From positions 1 to 53,125 of IMG/VR virus record IMGVR_UViG_3300025703_000003: a stretch of DNA of 53,125 bases; one strand, 5' to 3'. Origin of the DNA: a virus. The notes below the pieces were generated by a model that did no database searches, was not told where the DNA came from, and saw nothing but the letters and a program-made list of their open reading frames with translations. The position numbers were made by a program, and so were the translations under genes. This document shows positions 38,772-46,228 of the stretch, in pieces (the stretch's first letter is position 1; every line of letters begins with the position of its first letter).

Positions 38772-41701
38772 GCGCTGCGCTTCTCGCGGATCCGTCTCGC
38801 GATTTCGCTCTCTTCGGCGGGTGGTGTCACACGAGGCTTGGGTCCGGTTCCTACTGGTGAAGAGATCGTCGTTGGTCCGGTTCCGTAGACCTCGTTGATG
38901 TAGTACGTCAATGCGTCAACGATGTCGTCATGTGCCCCGTGGTTGAAGGCCGTGCAATTATGAACCGTTCCTCCGGTAGTTACATAACTCTCATCTTCGT
39001 CAACGTGAAAGTTAATCACCTCGCATGGCCCTGTATCGGCCACGCTTCGAACCCAGAAACCGAGTAACTTGTCGCCGTCGTCATCAGCCCACACCTCCGT
39101 GGTGCGAGATTTTGCATTCATATCGACGGTGAATGTCGTGTGCCGACCTTGAATACGACGCTCGGGGTGAAATCGTGGAGTTGCTCGCGTCAATTTGGGC
39201 CACACTCCCATACGGGTGGCGATCAATCGCATCCCCCATGCAAGATGAGGCGAGACCGTAGTACCACGCCCATCGTGACCGTCTCCATCAAGCCATCCGT
39301 CAATAAGACCCTGATGAAATACAAGAGGTGCAGCCCATGCCCACTCAGGGATTCTCTTACCAAATGCCTTATGCCCAAAGGATTTAAACCAGCGCTCGAG
39401 ACGCGGAAGGCTCGCACTAACCACGGTGCAGTTTGGTGATCGAACTGCGGTGAATGTCGCTGATCGAATGCCAAATCTATCTAAGAGCAATGACTGAATC
39501 TCGTCGATAAAGGAAATCTCCGCTGCATTGAATGACCACTGGGCTCTTCCTGACGAATAACTGCCCTCAGCAAGCCACAGGCCACAGAATCGACCGAAAT
39601 CGTAATCAAGCTTCTGTGCATATTTCAACGATTGAGCGCGAACACTGTTGACGCTGATGTATTCACCGTCATCGGTCACAGTGAGACTTCGAGTTCCGGA
39701 TTTTGGCTCTCCTGGGTAGTCGTACCATTCACGAAGATCGATTGACTCCACCTCATAGTCCTCGTCGAGCACAGGAAAAGTAAGCGCGTCACTCATTTTT
39801 GGAGACGGCTGAAGCGTTCCATTCGATACTCTGCGAAACGCACGAGGTGAAAGTTCGCCAGCCGCTTTCCACGCAATCGCTTGGGCGAACTTGCCATTCG
39901 GTTCACTAGCGTTGCTCATCACCATAGAGAGGACTGGATGTTCCGGAGTAAGGCGCAAAGGATCAAGCGTCTTAGCAGTCAACTCGATAGTCGCAGGGGC
40001 TTGACGACGGCTGACTTCCAGAACTTCGCGGAATCGTCCCAGATGGGTTAAAACCCAGTCTCCCACTACAACTTCGCTTGCTTCGATTACACCTCGTCGT
40101 GTGAATATCATGGTATTTATACTAACGCACTCATCAATGAACTGTTCGACGTCAAAGGTCAACTCTGGTATGGCTTTTGATACCGCGACTGACGGGAGAT
40201 AGATGTTGCCGGAACGAATGATCGGGCTCGCGGCTTCCGCGCGGGCTTCCTTCGATGAGGTTGGGTTGACGGGTATCAATCCTGCAATTTCGTGACGTAG
40301 GGCTTTGTGAACCTCGGGACCGTTCGCCCTGTTCTCGAAGTACTTTCGCTTTGCCTGAGGGAACAGCATTGAGACTCGCCTCATGGCGTCAATCGTCCTC
40401 GGCAGGCTGAGTCTGTCGCGCACCTGATAGATGAGAAATGAGTCCGCGCCCTTCTTCGCCCAGACCTGACCGACAACGAAGTCGCTCGTCTTGGTCTCCT
40501 TGAAAGCGAAGTCCCAGGATTGGACGAGTTCATAGCCTCCTTCGACGTGGAACGCGCCGCCGTGCTGAACCCACATCACTCGCTCGTAGCGTTGCCACCA
40601 TTCACGCAGAAGGATCGCTCCGGTGCCCGGTGTCGGATTCCCCTGATACAGCGCGGACCAGTATCTTGCTGACGTCGCGTTCTTCGTCGCCTCCCAGTCA
40701 GCGTTCGTTCGACCACGAGCTGAGACCATGTACTCGCCTACTTCACGCCCAAGGATGTCACTCTCACCCTTGGCAGCGTTGAAGTCAGCCTGGGCGGGGA
40801 TGTTGACCACCGTCCAGTCGTCGTAGTCCTTCACCCCGCTCATGATGTCCTCATCACGCTTACGGATCAACTGCCCTGCAAGATCGTTGTCTGACCATCT
40901 CGTCATCGTCAACATTACGGGCGCCCACGGTGCCAAGCGAGGTCTGGCGGTCGTCTCCCACCACTCCATGTGCTGGCGCGATTGCAACGTTGAGTCTGCG
41001 GCTCGGATGTCCTTCACCGGGTCGTCGATGTTCATCAGGTCTGACGGGTGGCCGGTAAGACCACCGCCAATGCCGATCGCGTACACTCCACCACCGGTCT
41101 CGAGCATCCACCGGCCCATTGCCTTCTGGTCCCTCATCAGACGAAGCCCGATGTCGACGTTGTTCGAGGTGCCGTCAAAGAGTTCGATGTCGCTTCGCAC
41201 CTGATAACTGAACTGACCGGCGTTCACCCCGTCGTAGGAAACCAGCGTGATTCGAAGCGCCGGGTACTGACGTAGTAACCATTCAAGCCCGTAGCGACTT
41301 ACGCGGCTCGACTTCCCTTCTTGTGGGCTCATGCTCAGAATCAGGCGAGTGATGCCACGGCTCGGGATCTCTTCGGTCGCTCTCTCAATGGCGATCTTGT
41401 CGTTGACTCCTTGCGCTAGTAGTTCCTGCAACCGTCGACGTCGTGCGTACATGACCTCGATGGCCTGACTGATCTGCACGAGTTTCGAGTCGATTATCGT
41501 CAACGCAGGGGTTTGGACGGTGGCCGGGTCTAAAGAAACTGCCAGGTCACCGGGCGTCGGATACTCCATGATCCGCTGAATCCTGCGTGTCTCTACACGC
41601 ACTAATTCCTGTTCGTCGGGTCTCAGCGCGTTCCACTTGGCTCGACGTTCGGCCTCGGGGAGTTTGATGAACTCTCTCGCTGAGGGTGAGAGTAGTTTCA
41701 C
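38768..41701 (-). CDS. terL: Large terminase with intein
   Basis: A 977-residue precursor. The ATPase domain has a P-loop variant SPQEGKSS (about 124-131) and a Walker B-like LMNIDDP (about 222-228). The nuclease domain starts with VQSWDFAF (Asp 397) and ends with HDDIVDAL (about 924-931). An intein of 391 residues (525-915) splits the nuclease domain just before the last acidic motif. Removing it joins FDVEQFIDE to CTAFNHGAHDD and leaves a 586-residue terminase. The GTG start overlaps the upstream stop (GTGA). It packages DNA into the capsid. Confidence 0.93.
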   Translation of the reverse strand: MKLLSPSAREFIKLPEAERRAKWNALRPDEQELVRVETRRIQRIMEYPTPGDLAVSLDPATVQTPALTIIDSKLVQISQAIEVMYARRRRLQELLAQGVNDKIAIERATEEIPSRGITRLILSMSPQEGKSSRVSRYGLEWLLRQYPALRITLVSYDGVNAGQFSYQVRSDIELFDGTSNNVDIGLRLMRDQKAMGRWMLETGGGVYAIGIGGGLTGHPSDLMNIDDPVKDIRAADSTLQSRQHMEWWETTARPRLAPWAPVMLTMTRWSDNDLAGQLIRKRDEDIMSGVKDYDDWTVVNIPAQADFNAAKGESDILGREVGEYMVSARGRTNADWEATKNATSARYWSALYQGNPTPGTGAILLREWWQRYERVMWVQHGGAFHVEGGYELVQSWDFAFKETKTSDFVVGQVWAKKGADSFLIYQVRDRLSLPRTIDAMRRVSMLFPQAKRKYFENRANGPEVHKALRHEIAGLIPVNPTSSKEARAEAASPIIRSGNIYLPSVAVSKAIPELTFDVEQFIDECVSINTMIFTRRGVIEASEVVVGDWVLTHLGRFREVLEVSRRQAPATIELTAKTLDPLRLTPEHPVLSMVMSNASEPNGKFAQAIAWKAAGELSPRAFRRVSNGTLQPSPKMSDALTFPVLDEDYEVESIDLREWYDYPGEPKSGTRSLTVTDDGEYISVNSVRAQSLKYAQKLDYDFGRFCGLWLAEGSYSSGRAQWSFNAAEISFIDEIQSLLLDRFGIRSATFTAVRSPNCTVVSASLPRLERWFKSFGHKAFGKRIPEWAWAAPLVFHQGLIDGWLDGDGHDGRGTTVSPHLAWGMRLIATRMGVWPKLTRATPRFHPERRIQGRHTTFTVDMNAKSRTTEVWADDDGDKLLGFWVRSVADTGPCEVINFHVDEDESYVTTGGTVHNCTAFNHGAHDDIVDALTYYINEVYGTGPTTISSPVGTGPKPRVTPPAEESEIARRIREKRSA
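38957..40129 (-). mobile_element. Intein with LAGLIDADG homing endonuclease
   Basis: The intein starts with Cys 525 (CVSINTMIFTRRG), has a B-block-like DPLRLTPEHPVLS, and ends TGGTVHN before extein Cys 916. A dodecapeptide endonuclease region lies between, with FCGLWLAEGS and the second motif GLIDGWLDGDGH. All splicing residues expected (Cys 1, TxxH-like EHPV, terminal HN, +1 Cys) are present, so it should splice. Its base composition is lower in GC at the borders than the host gene. The site is a conserved nuclease motif, a typical intein target. Confidence 0.93.
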
Positions 41702-41850
41702 TTACTTCGCATGAAGTGTTCAGCCAGGACTTTCCTCACGAACGCAGAGGGTGCGATGTTGAGCGTCGAGGCTTCGTGTTCGATTCTCGCTCGCAGTTCG
41801 GGTTTGACTCTGACGTGCAGGAGTTCGGTTCGGTTCTGGCGCTCAGTCAT
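41698..41850 (-). CDS. Ribbon-helix-helix protein, 50 aa
   Basis: It starts MTERQNRTELLHVRVKPELR at 41850, ATGA-coupled on one side and GTGA-coupled to the terminase. A strand (ELLHVRV), a helix (PELRARIEHEAST) and a second helix (APSAFVRKVLAEHF) form the RHH/CopG fold. It is likely a small DNA-binding regulator or terminase partner. Confidence 0.75.
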   Translation of the reverse strand: MTERQNRTELLHVRVKPELRARIEHEASTLNIAPSAFVRKVLAEHFMRSK

Positions 41851-42041
41851 CGTGGGTCGAATCTCGCGCAGCAATTGAACCCCGAATCCCAGTTGTGGAA
41901 TCGCCGCTGAATTCCGCATCGCGCGCACTTCTTTTCACCTGCCAACGCGTCTTCGTGTTTCTTCTGCCATTTACGGTCAGCGCGAGCCTGACGACGTTCC
42001 TCACGACTCCACCTGGTTAATTCATCCCAGATGTCAGCCAT
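41847..42041 (-). CDS. Small zinc-binding protein, 64 aa
   Basis: It starts MADIWDELTRWSREERRQA at 42041. It has a basic helix, then CARCGIQRRFH and NCCARF, which can bind one zinc ion. It overlaps the upstream RHH gene by eight bases. Unknown function. Confidence 0.75.
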   Translation of the reverse strand: MADIWDELTRWSREERRQARADRKWQKKHEDALAGEKKCARCGIQRRFHNWDSGFNCCARFDPR

Positions 42042-42279
42042 TCGGCCACCGATCGAAGACCACGCCATCGGGCATCGTTACTGCACCGTTCGGCGCTCGA
42101 ACTGGCATGGCCTTTAAGACCACGGCCGGCGTGTGCTTGGCGTCACGCTCACCCTTGTCAATCGCCATCTCGATTGCGACGAGGACGAACTCGGTCTTCG
42201 TGCAGTTGAGTTTGGCGACCTGCTTCAAGAGTCTCTCGTTGAGGTCGTCGGAGATTCGACAGGAGACGGTGTTAGCCAC
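42034..42279 (-). CDS. Ribbon-helix-helix-like protein, 81 aa
   Basis: It uses a GTG start at 42279 overlapping the upstream stop by eight bases. The N-terminal half (ANTVSCRISDDLNERLLKQ, then NCTKTEFVLVAIEMAID) has the RHH strand-helix-helix pattern. The C-terminal half is a short beta-type extension. It is a probable DNA-binding regulator. Confidence 0.7.
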   Translation of the reverse strand: MANTVSCRISDDLNERLLKQVAKLNCTKTEFVLVAIEMAIDKGERDAKHTPAVVLKAMPVRAPNGAVTMPDGVVFDRWPNG

Positions 42280-42427
42280 GATCTTCTTTCTCGAACGTCC
42301 GACACGGACAGCGGCCCCATAGCGTGGTTTCGTGGTTCCCGTTGCATCCTGTGTAGAGCGGTCGCTTGCCGAAACCAAAGGCAAGAGTTCCGTGGTCACC
42401 GATTGAGTGGCCGCATTTGCAGATCAT
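42272..42427 (-). CDS. Small zinc-binding protein, 51 aa
   Basis: It starts MICKCGHSIGDHGTLAFG at 42427 in an ATGA overlap. Metal ligands are likely C3, C5, H7 and then C28, C40, C42 in TGCNGNH and GRCPCR. Unknown function. Overlaps with genes on both sides support it. Confidence 0.7.
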   Translation of the reverse strand: MICKCGHSIGDHGTLAFGFGKRPLYTGCNGNHETTLWGRCPCRTFEKEDRG

Positions 42428-42636
42428 TGGAAGCAACTCGTGTTCGGCTCGTCAAGGTCGAGCGGCACCATCATCGCCGCGGTCAATTCGGCCATGAACT
42501 CGTCCTGGGCTTTGCGTCGTTTGAAATACCACCAGCGAATCTTCATTGATCGCGGAATCATGATGAACGCCTTATTGGGATCGCGGTTACGCCTCGCGAC
42601 CGATACTCGCGATTCAGAGATTCCTATTTCACTCAT
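42424..42636 (-). CDS. Basic hypothetical protein, 70 aa
   Basis: It starts MSEIGISESRVSVARRNRD at 42636, overlapping the upstream gene by eight bases. It contains PRSMKIRWWYFKRRKAQDE, a strongly basic aromatic stretch, then an acidic end. Not recognised. Confidence 0.7.
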   Translation of the reverse strand: MSEIGISESRVSVARRNRDPNKAFIMIPRSMKIRWWYFKRRKAQDEFMAELTAAMMVPLDLDEPNTSCFQ

Positions 42637-42964
42637 CGTTACTGACTCCGTGAACTTCGAGCATGTGCCTATTGAAGTCAGCGCGAACTCCCGCCATCAT
42701 TTCTTTCGAATCCTCGTCGGGTTCACAACTGTCCATTGCGTTGTAGCCGCAATATATGCAGATGATTCCGAGGCTCAACGTTCCTGGCATCAGGTAGATG
42801 ACGTCACCGTTCTCATCAGTCAATGGGTGAGTTCCGACGACCGTTATGTTTCCGTGTTCGCCCGGAGCCCAGTCAGCACTTGAAACGATCTGCACCCCTT
42901 TGAATGGCCTGAACTGAACGTTGTCGAACACCTCCACGAACGCGTCGTCAGACTCTTTACTCAC
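42629..42964 (-). CDS. Hypothetical zinc-finger protein, 111 aa
   Basis: It uses a GTG start at 42964. The C-terminal part has CIYCGYNAMDSCE and FNRHMLEVHG, a C2H2-like finger; the N-terminal part is beta-rich and acidic. It sits in the chain between the terminase-type genes. Confidence 0.7.
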   Translation of the reverse strand: MSKESDDAFVEVFDNVQFRPFKGVQIVSSADWAPGEHGNITVVGTHPLTDENGDVIYLMPGTLSLGIICIYCGYNAMDSCEPDEDSKEMMAGVRADFNRHMLEVHGVSNDE

Positions 42965-43238
42965 GATTGTCCTTCAGCGTCGGTGAGTCAGGGAGTTCGA
43001 AGATCGTCCCGCACTCGCAACAGCCGTGCAGGGTCACGAGGTTCACCACTGGGTCGCATTCGTAGGATTCCACGCCCTGGCGCTTCATCAGCACCGCGAC
43101 GTCGACGATTTCAGCACTCGGCAGGTTGCAGGTCGAGCACCAGACTTGGGTCGACTCTCCTATTCGCTGGCCGGAGAGTTCGACCATGATCGGCTCAAAA
43201 GAGATGATGGGCGGGTACTTGGGGAGCCAGTCAGTCAT
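42957..43238 (-). CDS. Hypothetical zinc-ribbon protein, 93 aa
   Basis: It starts MTDWLPKYPPIISFEPIMV at 43238 in an ATGA overlap. CSTC (about residues 34-37) and HGCCECGTIF make a zinc ribbon around a central segment. Unknown function. Confidence 0.75.
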   Translation of the reverse strand: MTDWLPKYPPIISFEPIMVELSGQRIGESTQVWCSTCNLPSAEIVDVAVLMKRQGVESYECDPVVNLVTLHGCCECGTIFELPDSPTLKDNRE

Positions 43239-43729
43239 GGCAGATTCTTCAGTCTGTACTCGGCTCGCCAAATGGCGTTCTTGTCATCCCATCCGAGAAG
43301 TTCTCGTGATTCCTTCGTGTCATCTGAACCGAACGTGACGTACTTCGTGAGATCATCGAGGTTCATCCTTGCCTGCAGAAGATTCATGCATGGATAGTGA
43401 AGAACGTCGTCGCTCGACATGTAGCCAGTCTGCCCCTGCTTCCACAGGAATCGGTGACCGCACTCAGCGCAACGGTTGAACAACCATCGCTTCACGCGAT
43501 CGTACGGTCGTATCTGAATTCGGAGGTGGCGAACGTGACGCGCAGCGAACTTCAGCGTCGTCCACGAAAGCCCTGACGAGAATCGGCCCTTACAGATTTC
43601 TCCGCTGTCGTGACCATTGGGCTCGACGTGCCAGACGGTCACGAATGACTTGTGGTACCGGCGCTTCCACGATGTCTTCTCCCACCACGGATACCGGATA
43701 TCGAACAGAACAACCATCGGGTCATGCAT
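43235..43729 (-). CDS. Conserved-looking hypothetical protein, 164 aa
   Basis: It starts MHDPMVVLFDIRYPWWEKT at 43729, overlapping the small terminase-like gene by eight bases; MVVLF at 43717 is an alternative. It contains WKRRYHKSFVTVWHVEP, FNRCAECGHRF and SSDDVLHYPC, so a zinc-binding site is likely. It resembles actinophage proteins next to terminase or HNH genes, with no known function. Confidence 0.7.
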   Translation of the reverse strand: MHDPMVVLFDIRYPWWEKTSWKRRYHKSFVTVWHVEPNGHDSGEICKGRFSSGLSWTTLKFAARHVRHLRIQIRPYDRVKRWLFNRCAECGHRFLWKQGQTGYMSSDDVLHYPCMNLLQARMNLDDLTKYVTFGSDDTKESRELLGWDDKNAIWRAEYRLKNLP

Positions 43730-44282
43730 CCTCGCTCGCCTCCTCAACTGCCTGGGCTTCCAAGAGAACCTTGAACACGTCCTCACCAGAGAGTGCGATG
43801 TCGATTGAACCTCCATTGGGGCCAGAGACTTCGGTCGCTGATTTCGTTGAGTATTCGTCACTCGCCTGATGTGTGAGCTTGAACTTCGCTGTTGAAGTAG
43901 CAAGGGCTCGATCGGCATCAGAAGCGTTATTCCATCGCTCTTTACCTGATCCTGATTCCAGCGCGAATGCCAAGACTGTTTCGCACCTTCGGAGCCATTC
44001 GTCTTCGACTACGGCACTTGCTGCAAGAAAAGCGATGCACTTGTTATCAAAGGCGTTTCGCTTAGTAGGGGTCTTTTCCAAGGCTGCTTCGCCACGGGCC
44101 TTCCAGTTCTTTACGGTCACGATGCTGACGCCGGAAAGTCTGGCTGATCGTTCCCAGGATATTCCGAGCCTGCGATTGGTGAAAATCTGCTCTTGCACCT
44201 CGTCGGTCAGTGACGGTGGTCTGCCCCCTCCGTGAGGTAGGACCTTGCGACGTCCGTCGACTTTCTTTCGGGGAGTGACCAT
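43722..44282 (-). CDS. Small terminase-like HTH protein
   Basis: A 186-residue protein. After a basic N-terminus, residues 27-62 (EVQEQIFTNRRLGISWERSA, then RLSGVSIVTVKNWKARGEA) form a helix-turn-helix of the kind at the front of small terminase subunits; the rest is helical with an acidic end. The ATG at 44282 has no ribosome-binding site and touches a TGTGTGACAAA motif, so translation may be leaderless or regulated. It likely recognises phage DNA for packaging by the large terminase. Confidence 0.65.
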   Translation of the reverse strand: MVTPRKKVDGRRKVLPHGGGRPPSLTDEVQEQIFTNRRLGISWERSARLSGVSIVTVKNWKARGEAALEKTPTKRNAFDNKCIAFLAASAVVEDEWLRRCETVLAFALESGSGKERWNNASDADRALATSTAKFKLTHQASDEYSTKSATEVSGPNGGSIDIALSGEDVFKVLLEAQAVEEASEDA

Positions 44283-44324
44283 TTGTCACACATTAACAAA
44301 ATTCGAATGCGTTTGTGTGACAAA
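44282..44324 (-). promoter_or_regulatory. Inverted pair of TTTGTCACACA motifs at the terminase start
   Basis: TTTGTCACACA at 44282-44292 and TGTGTGACAAA at 44314-44324 are an 11-base perfect inverted repeat separated by 21 bases. On the minus strand TTGTCA of the first half could be a -35 and TTAATG before the ATG could lie near -10, though the spacing is long. One arm touches the start codon, so a bound protein would block both transcription and leaderless translation. Confidence 0.6.
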
Positions 44325-44388
44325 CTCTAAATGTCTGGCGCTGCTCGCTCGCTTCTTTGAGGTCCAGAAATGGGGGTTGCGCTATGAC

Positions 44389-44423
44389 GTGGAGATCCCA
44401 TGATTTCGAATGGGACTCTCCAC
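44389..44423. other. Bulged hairpin in the terminase leader region
   Basis: GTGGAGA-TCCCAT pairs with ATGGGA-c-TCTCCAC around an eight-base loop: 13 pairs with a single bulged base. No T-run is present, so it is not a terminator. Its place just upstream of the small terminase-like gene makes it a candidate packaging or regulatory structure. I see no convincing gene in 44325-44484. Confidence 0.5.
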
Positions 44424-44484
44424 AGGTCGTCAGCGTGACTCGGGCTCGACGCCTTAAGGGAAACTGCGTTCTCATCCTACAGCG

Positions 44485-44516
44485 AAAGACCCCCGGGAAA
44501 CGATCCGAGGGCCTTT
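44485..44516 (-). terminator. Terminator of the early operon
   Basis: AAAGGCCCTCGG pairs with CCGGGGGTCTTT (two G-T pairs) around a short loop. A-rich and T-rich flanks allow function in either direction, but the T-run is short. It lies 31 bases after the stop of the gene ending at 44547. A near-copy of the 11-mer, TGTGTTACAAA, lies at 44535-44545. Confidence 0.65.
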
Positions 44517-44546
44517 CTGAGTGTCTCCTTTCCGTGTGTTACAAAG

Positions 44547-44906
44547 TCATGTCTCGTCCAGCAGTCTCTGAATAGAAGAAGCCACGAATTGTGCTTTTTC
44601 GAGTGTGTCGCGTCGAGTTAATTCATACCCGTGTCGAGTGATGGACCACTCCGCTATCACGTCCGAATCGCGGGTTGGCGAATACTTGCGCAGCGGCCTC
44701 AGAAGCCAGTCACCAGCAACGAATATCTCGCCAAGAAATCCAGTTCCCTCCCACTCCAACACTGGTGCTAAGGGGGGTGAAAGACGAGATTCGTGAACGT
44801 TCACGGCATACTCGCGGCACATGCGCGACAAATCCGCCAGGTCGCTATCGTCCAGTATCGGCGCGAAACGCTCCAAGATTTCGTAAAGTTCTGTTGGTTC
44901 GCTCAT
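44547..44906 (-). CDS. Hypothetical protein, 119 aa
   Basis: It starts MSEPTELYEILERFAPILDD at 44906 after AAGGAGCC. It is a mix of helices and strands (FLGEIFVAGDWLLRPLRKY, AEWSITRHGYELTRRD). The leader is a copy of the sequence before the gene at 46000-46227. It is the last gene of the early operon. Confidence 0.75.
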   Translation of the reverse strand: MSEPTELYEILERFAPILDDSDLADLSRMCREYAVNVHESRLSPPLAPVLEWEGTGFLGEIFVAGDWLLRPLRKYSPTRDSDVIAEWSITRHGYELTRRDTLEKAQFVASSIQRLLDET

Positions 44907-44971
44907 TTACGGCTCCTTAGGGGCCGACAGTGGGAGTTTTCGGCGTTGTGTGCGCTGACAAAAGGGGTCAT
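44903..44971 (-). CDS. Micro-ORF, 22 aa
   Basis: MTPFVSAHNAENSHC... starts on an ATG overlapping the upstream TGA and ends on a TGA overlapping the next ATG. Its last codons are the repeated junction sequence (CGGCCCCTAAGGAGCCGTAAATGA type). It may exist mainly to couple translation. Confidence 0.4.
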   Translation of the reverse strand: MTPFVSAHNAENSHCRPLRSRK

Positions 44972-45048
44972 TTTGTTTTTTCCTTTTCGACGAAGACTTG
45001 ACCCGGCGCGAGTTTCTTGAGAATTGACATGAGGAGGCTCATTCTCAT
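44968..45048 (-). CDS. Micro-ORF, 26 aa
   Basis: MRMSLLMSILKKLAPGQVF... starts in an ATGA overlap with the upstream membrane-like gene and ends in an ATGA overlap. It has a hydrophobic N-terminus and a basic end. Coupling at both ends supports translation; function unknown. Confidence 0.45.
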   Translation of the reverse strand: MRMSLLMSILKKLAPGQVFVEKEKTK

Positions 45049-45218
45049 CGTGATCTCTTGGGTTGACCACGGCATACTGTCATTTCGCGCAATTTCCCCC
45101 GAGAATTGGTCTCGATATTTCGGCCACTGTTCGAGTGCTGCCGTGGAGTTAAGTCGGTCACAATGGCCGTCCAGATGCCTCCAGCGAAGCCTGAGACGAC
45201 GCCGCTGGCAAGTCGCAT
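45045..45218 (-). CDS. Small membrane-like protein, 57 aa
   Basis: It starts MRLASGVVSGFAGGIWTAIV at 45218, a Gly-rich hydrophobic segment that could span a membrane, followed by a polar basic tail. GCGAGG lies upstream. Another frame over the same bases is also open but lacks a start codon. The TGA overlaps the next ATG. Confidence 0.5.
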   Translation of the reverse strand: MRLASGVVSGFAGGIWTAIVTDLTPRQHSNSGRNIETNSRGKLREMTVCRGQPKRSR

Positions 45219-45265
45219 GGCAGACCTCGCAACGCGCGTTGCTGGTCGCCTGACCTACAAGGCGA

Positions 45266-45406
45266 TTACTCGCTAATTCCTTCGGCTTCAGCGCGGTCCA
45301 ATTCTTCGTCCGCGCCAGACTCCACGAGGGCTTGCGCGACCTCTTCAGGGTCGTTGCCGACAAGGGTGAATCGCTCGTCCAAATCGGGTTTGAATTTGCG
45401 TTCCAT
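45266..45406 (-). CDS. Small acidic protein, 46 aa
   Basis: It starts MERKFKPDLDERFTLVGND at 45406, four bases after the upstream TGA. It is very acidic (DPEEVAQALVESGADEELDR). Codon choice favours this frame over a longer overlapping one starting at 45414. Possibly a DNA-mimic or inhibitor, which is only a guess from charge. Confidence 0.65.
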   Translation of the reverse strand: MERKFKPDLDERFTLVGNDPEEVAQALVESGADEELDRAEAEGISE

Positions 45407-45410
45407 GACA

Positions 45411-46010
45411 TCATTCTACGCCCGAGCGCCAGTGATTTAGACGGTGTAGCGTCCGACTTAGTAGCCCATCAGAGGAGATGAAATGGCGAAGTACTACTGG
45501 ACGATCAATAAAGAAGAAGACCCGAGATACCACACGAACACCGGATGCTTTGAGGGATTGAAGATCAAGAAGGAGAACCGACGAGAGGGTGACTCCATCC
45601 CCGCTGACCGGACTCTCTGCGAAGAGTGCTGAGTCCCTAGTCTCGCGCCACTCGGCTTGAGCCTGGTCCCATTGGTGCCAGTGCCCATCAGTTCCAATGA
45701 AACTCGCGTACCACTGGCGCATGAGTTCCCGCGGTTCACCCGTGTAGTAGTGGTAGGTGGGTACAACACGACCCTCTAGGGGCATTCGAGCGCCGAATCC
45801 TTTGGGGATGGGAACGAGTTCCCAGTTCACGTCCGTAAGTCCTTTGTCCCATGCTCTGCGCACAAAACACAGTGGGCACCTAACGCCACCGGTTGAGCCG
45901 TCCAAGCCACAGTCCATGATCGAATCCCAGATTTCAAAGGGCGCGTGCCACCGGATATTCAGCCCTCCGCAGTCCGCACATGGTCCATCGCCGAGCCAAT
46001 TACCGGCCAT
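45411..46010 (-). CDS. Hypothetical zinc-ribbon protein, 199 aa
   Basis: It starts MAGNWLGDGPCADCGGLNIR at 46010. CADC (11-14) and CPLC around residues 45-48 form a zinc ribbon; the following segment has WELVPIPKGFGARMPLEGR and YHYYTGEPRELMRQW. The last 75 or so residues are encoded opposite the plus-strand gene at 45483-45632 and lack zinc or family features, so the 3' end may be a readthrough extension created by that gene. Confidence 0.6.
   Translation of the reverse strand: MAGNWLGDGPCADCGGLNIRWHAPFEIWDSIMDCGLDGSTGGVRCPLCFVRRAWDKGLTDVNWELVPIPKGFGARMPLEGRVVPTYHYYTGEPRELMRQWYASFIGTDGHWHQWDQAQAEWRETRDSALFAESPVSGDGVTLSSVLLLDLQSLKASGVRVVSRVFFFIDRPVVLRHFISSDGLLSRTLHRLNHWRSGVE
45483..45632 (+). 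CDS. Small Cys-containing protein on the plus strand, 49 aa
   Basis: The only plus-strand gene I can support. A strong AGAGGAG ribosome-binding site precedes MAKYYWTINKEEDPRYHTN. Its C-terminal half has TGCFEGLKIKKENRREGD and ends RTLCEEC. The Y-H, C, ENR-x-GD and LCxxC order resembles a widespread family of tiny phage and bacterial proteins of unknown function. It lies opposite the end of the 45411-46010 gene. No clear promoter is visible upstream. Confidence 0.7.
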   Translation: MAKYYWTINKEEDPRYHTNTGCFEGLKIKKENRREGDSIPADRTLCEEC

Positions 46011-46227
46011 GAGTGGCCTGATTTATGAGTTCATTTCGACCCTTTTTGTCAGCGCACTCGTCGCCGAGTTTTCGGTAGCGCGTCGTTATCCAAATCTTGC
46101 GCCTACCCGCATCGACAATCGTGTAGCACTGATGAGCAGAGCAGCGCGTACAGTCACGACACTGGCCCGGCGCTCTACCTCCATCCGGCTCAACGCCTTC
46201 GGTGGTCCATTTATGACGATGAATCAT
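46000..46227 (-). CDS. Hypothetical zinc-binding protein, 75 aa
   Basis: It starts MIHRHKWTTEGVEPDGGRA at 46227 after AAGGAGCC. It contains CRDCTRCSAHQC, a dense Cys/His cluster, then a strand-rich basic end. This pattern (H-x-W ... CRxC) is common in small actinophage proteins. Unknown function. Confidence 0.75.
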   Translation of the reverse strand: MIHRHKWTTEGVEPDGGRAPGQCRDCTRCSAHQCYTIVDAGRRKIWITTRYRKLGDECADKKGRNELINQATHGR

Positions 46228-46228
46228 T

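Noticed and set aside
44293-44475. Minus-strand open frame of 60 codons in the terminase leader
   Set aside because: No ribosome-binding site, unlike-gene composition, and it runs through the hairpin and the paired operator-like motifs.
44968-45414. Minus-strand open frame of 148 codons
   Set aside because: Its first two-thirds overlap two better supported coupled genes (45266-45406 and 45045-45218) in another frame; only its last 26 codons, from 45048, are kept.
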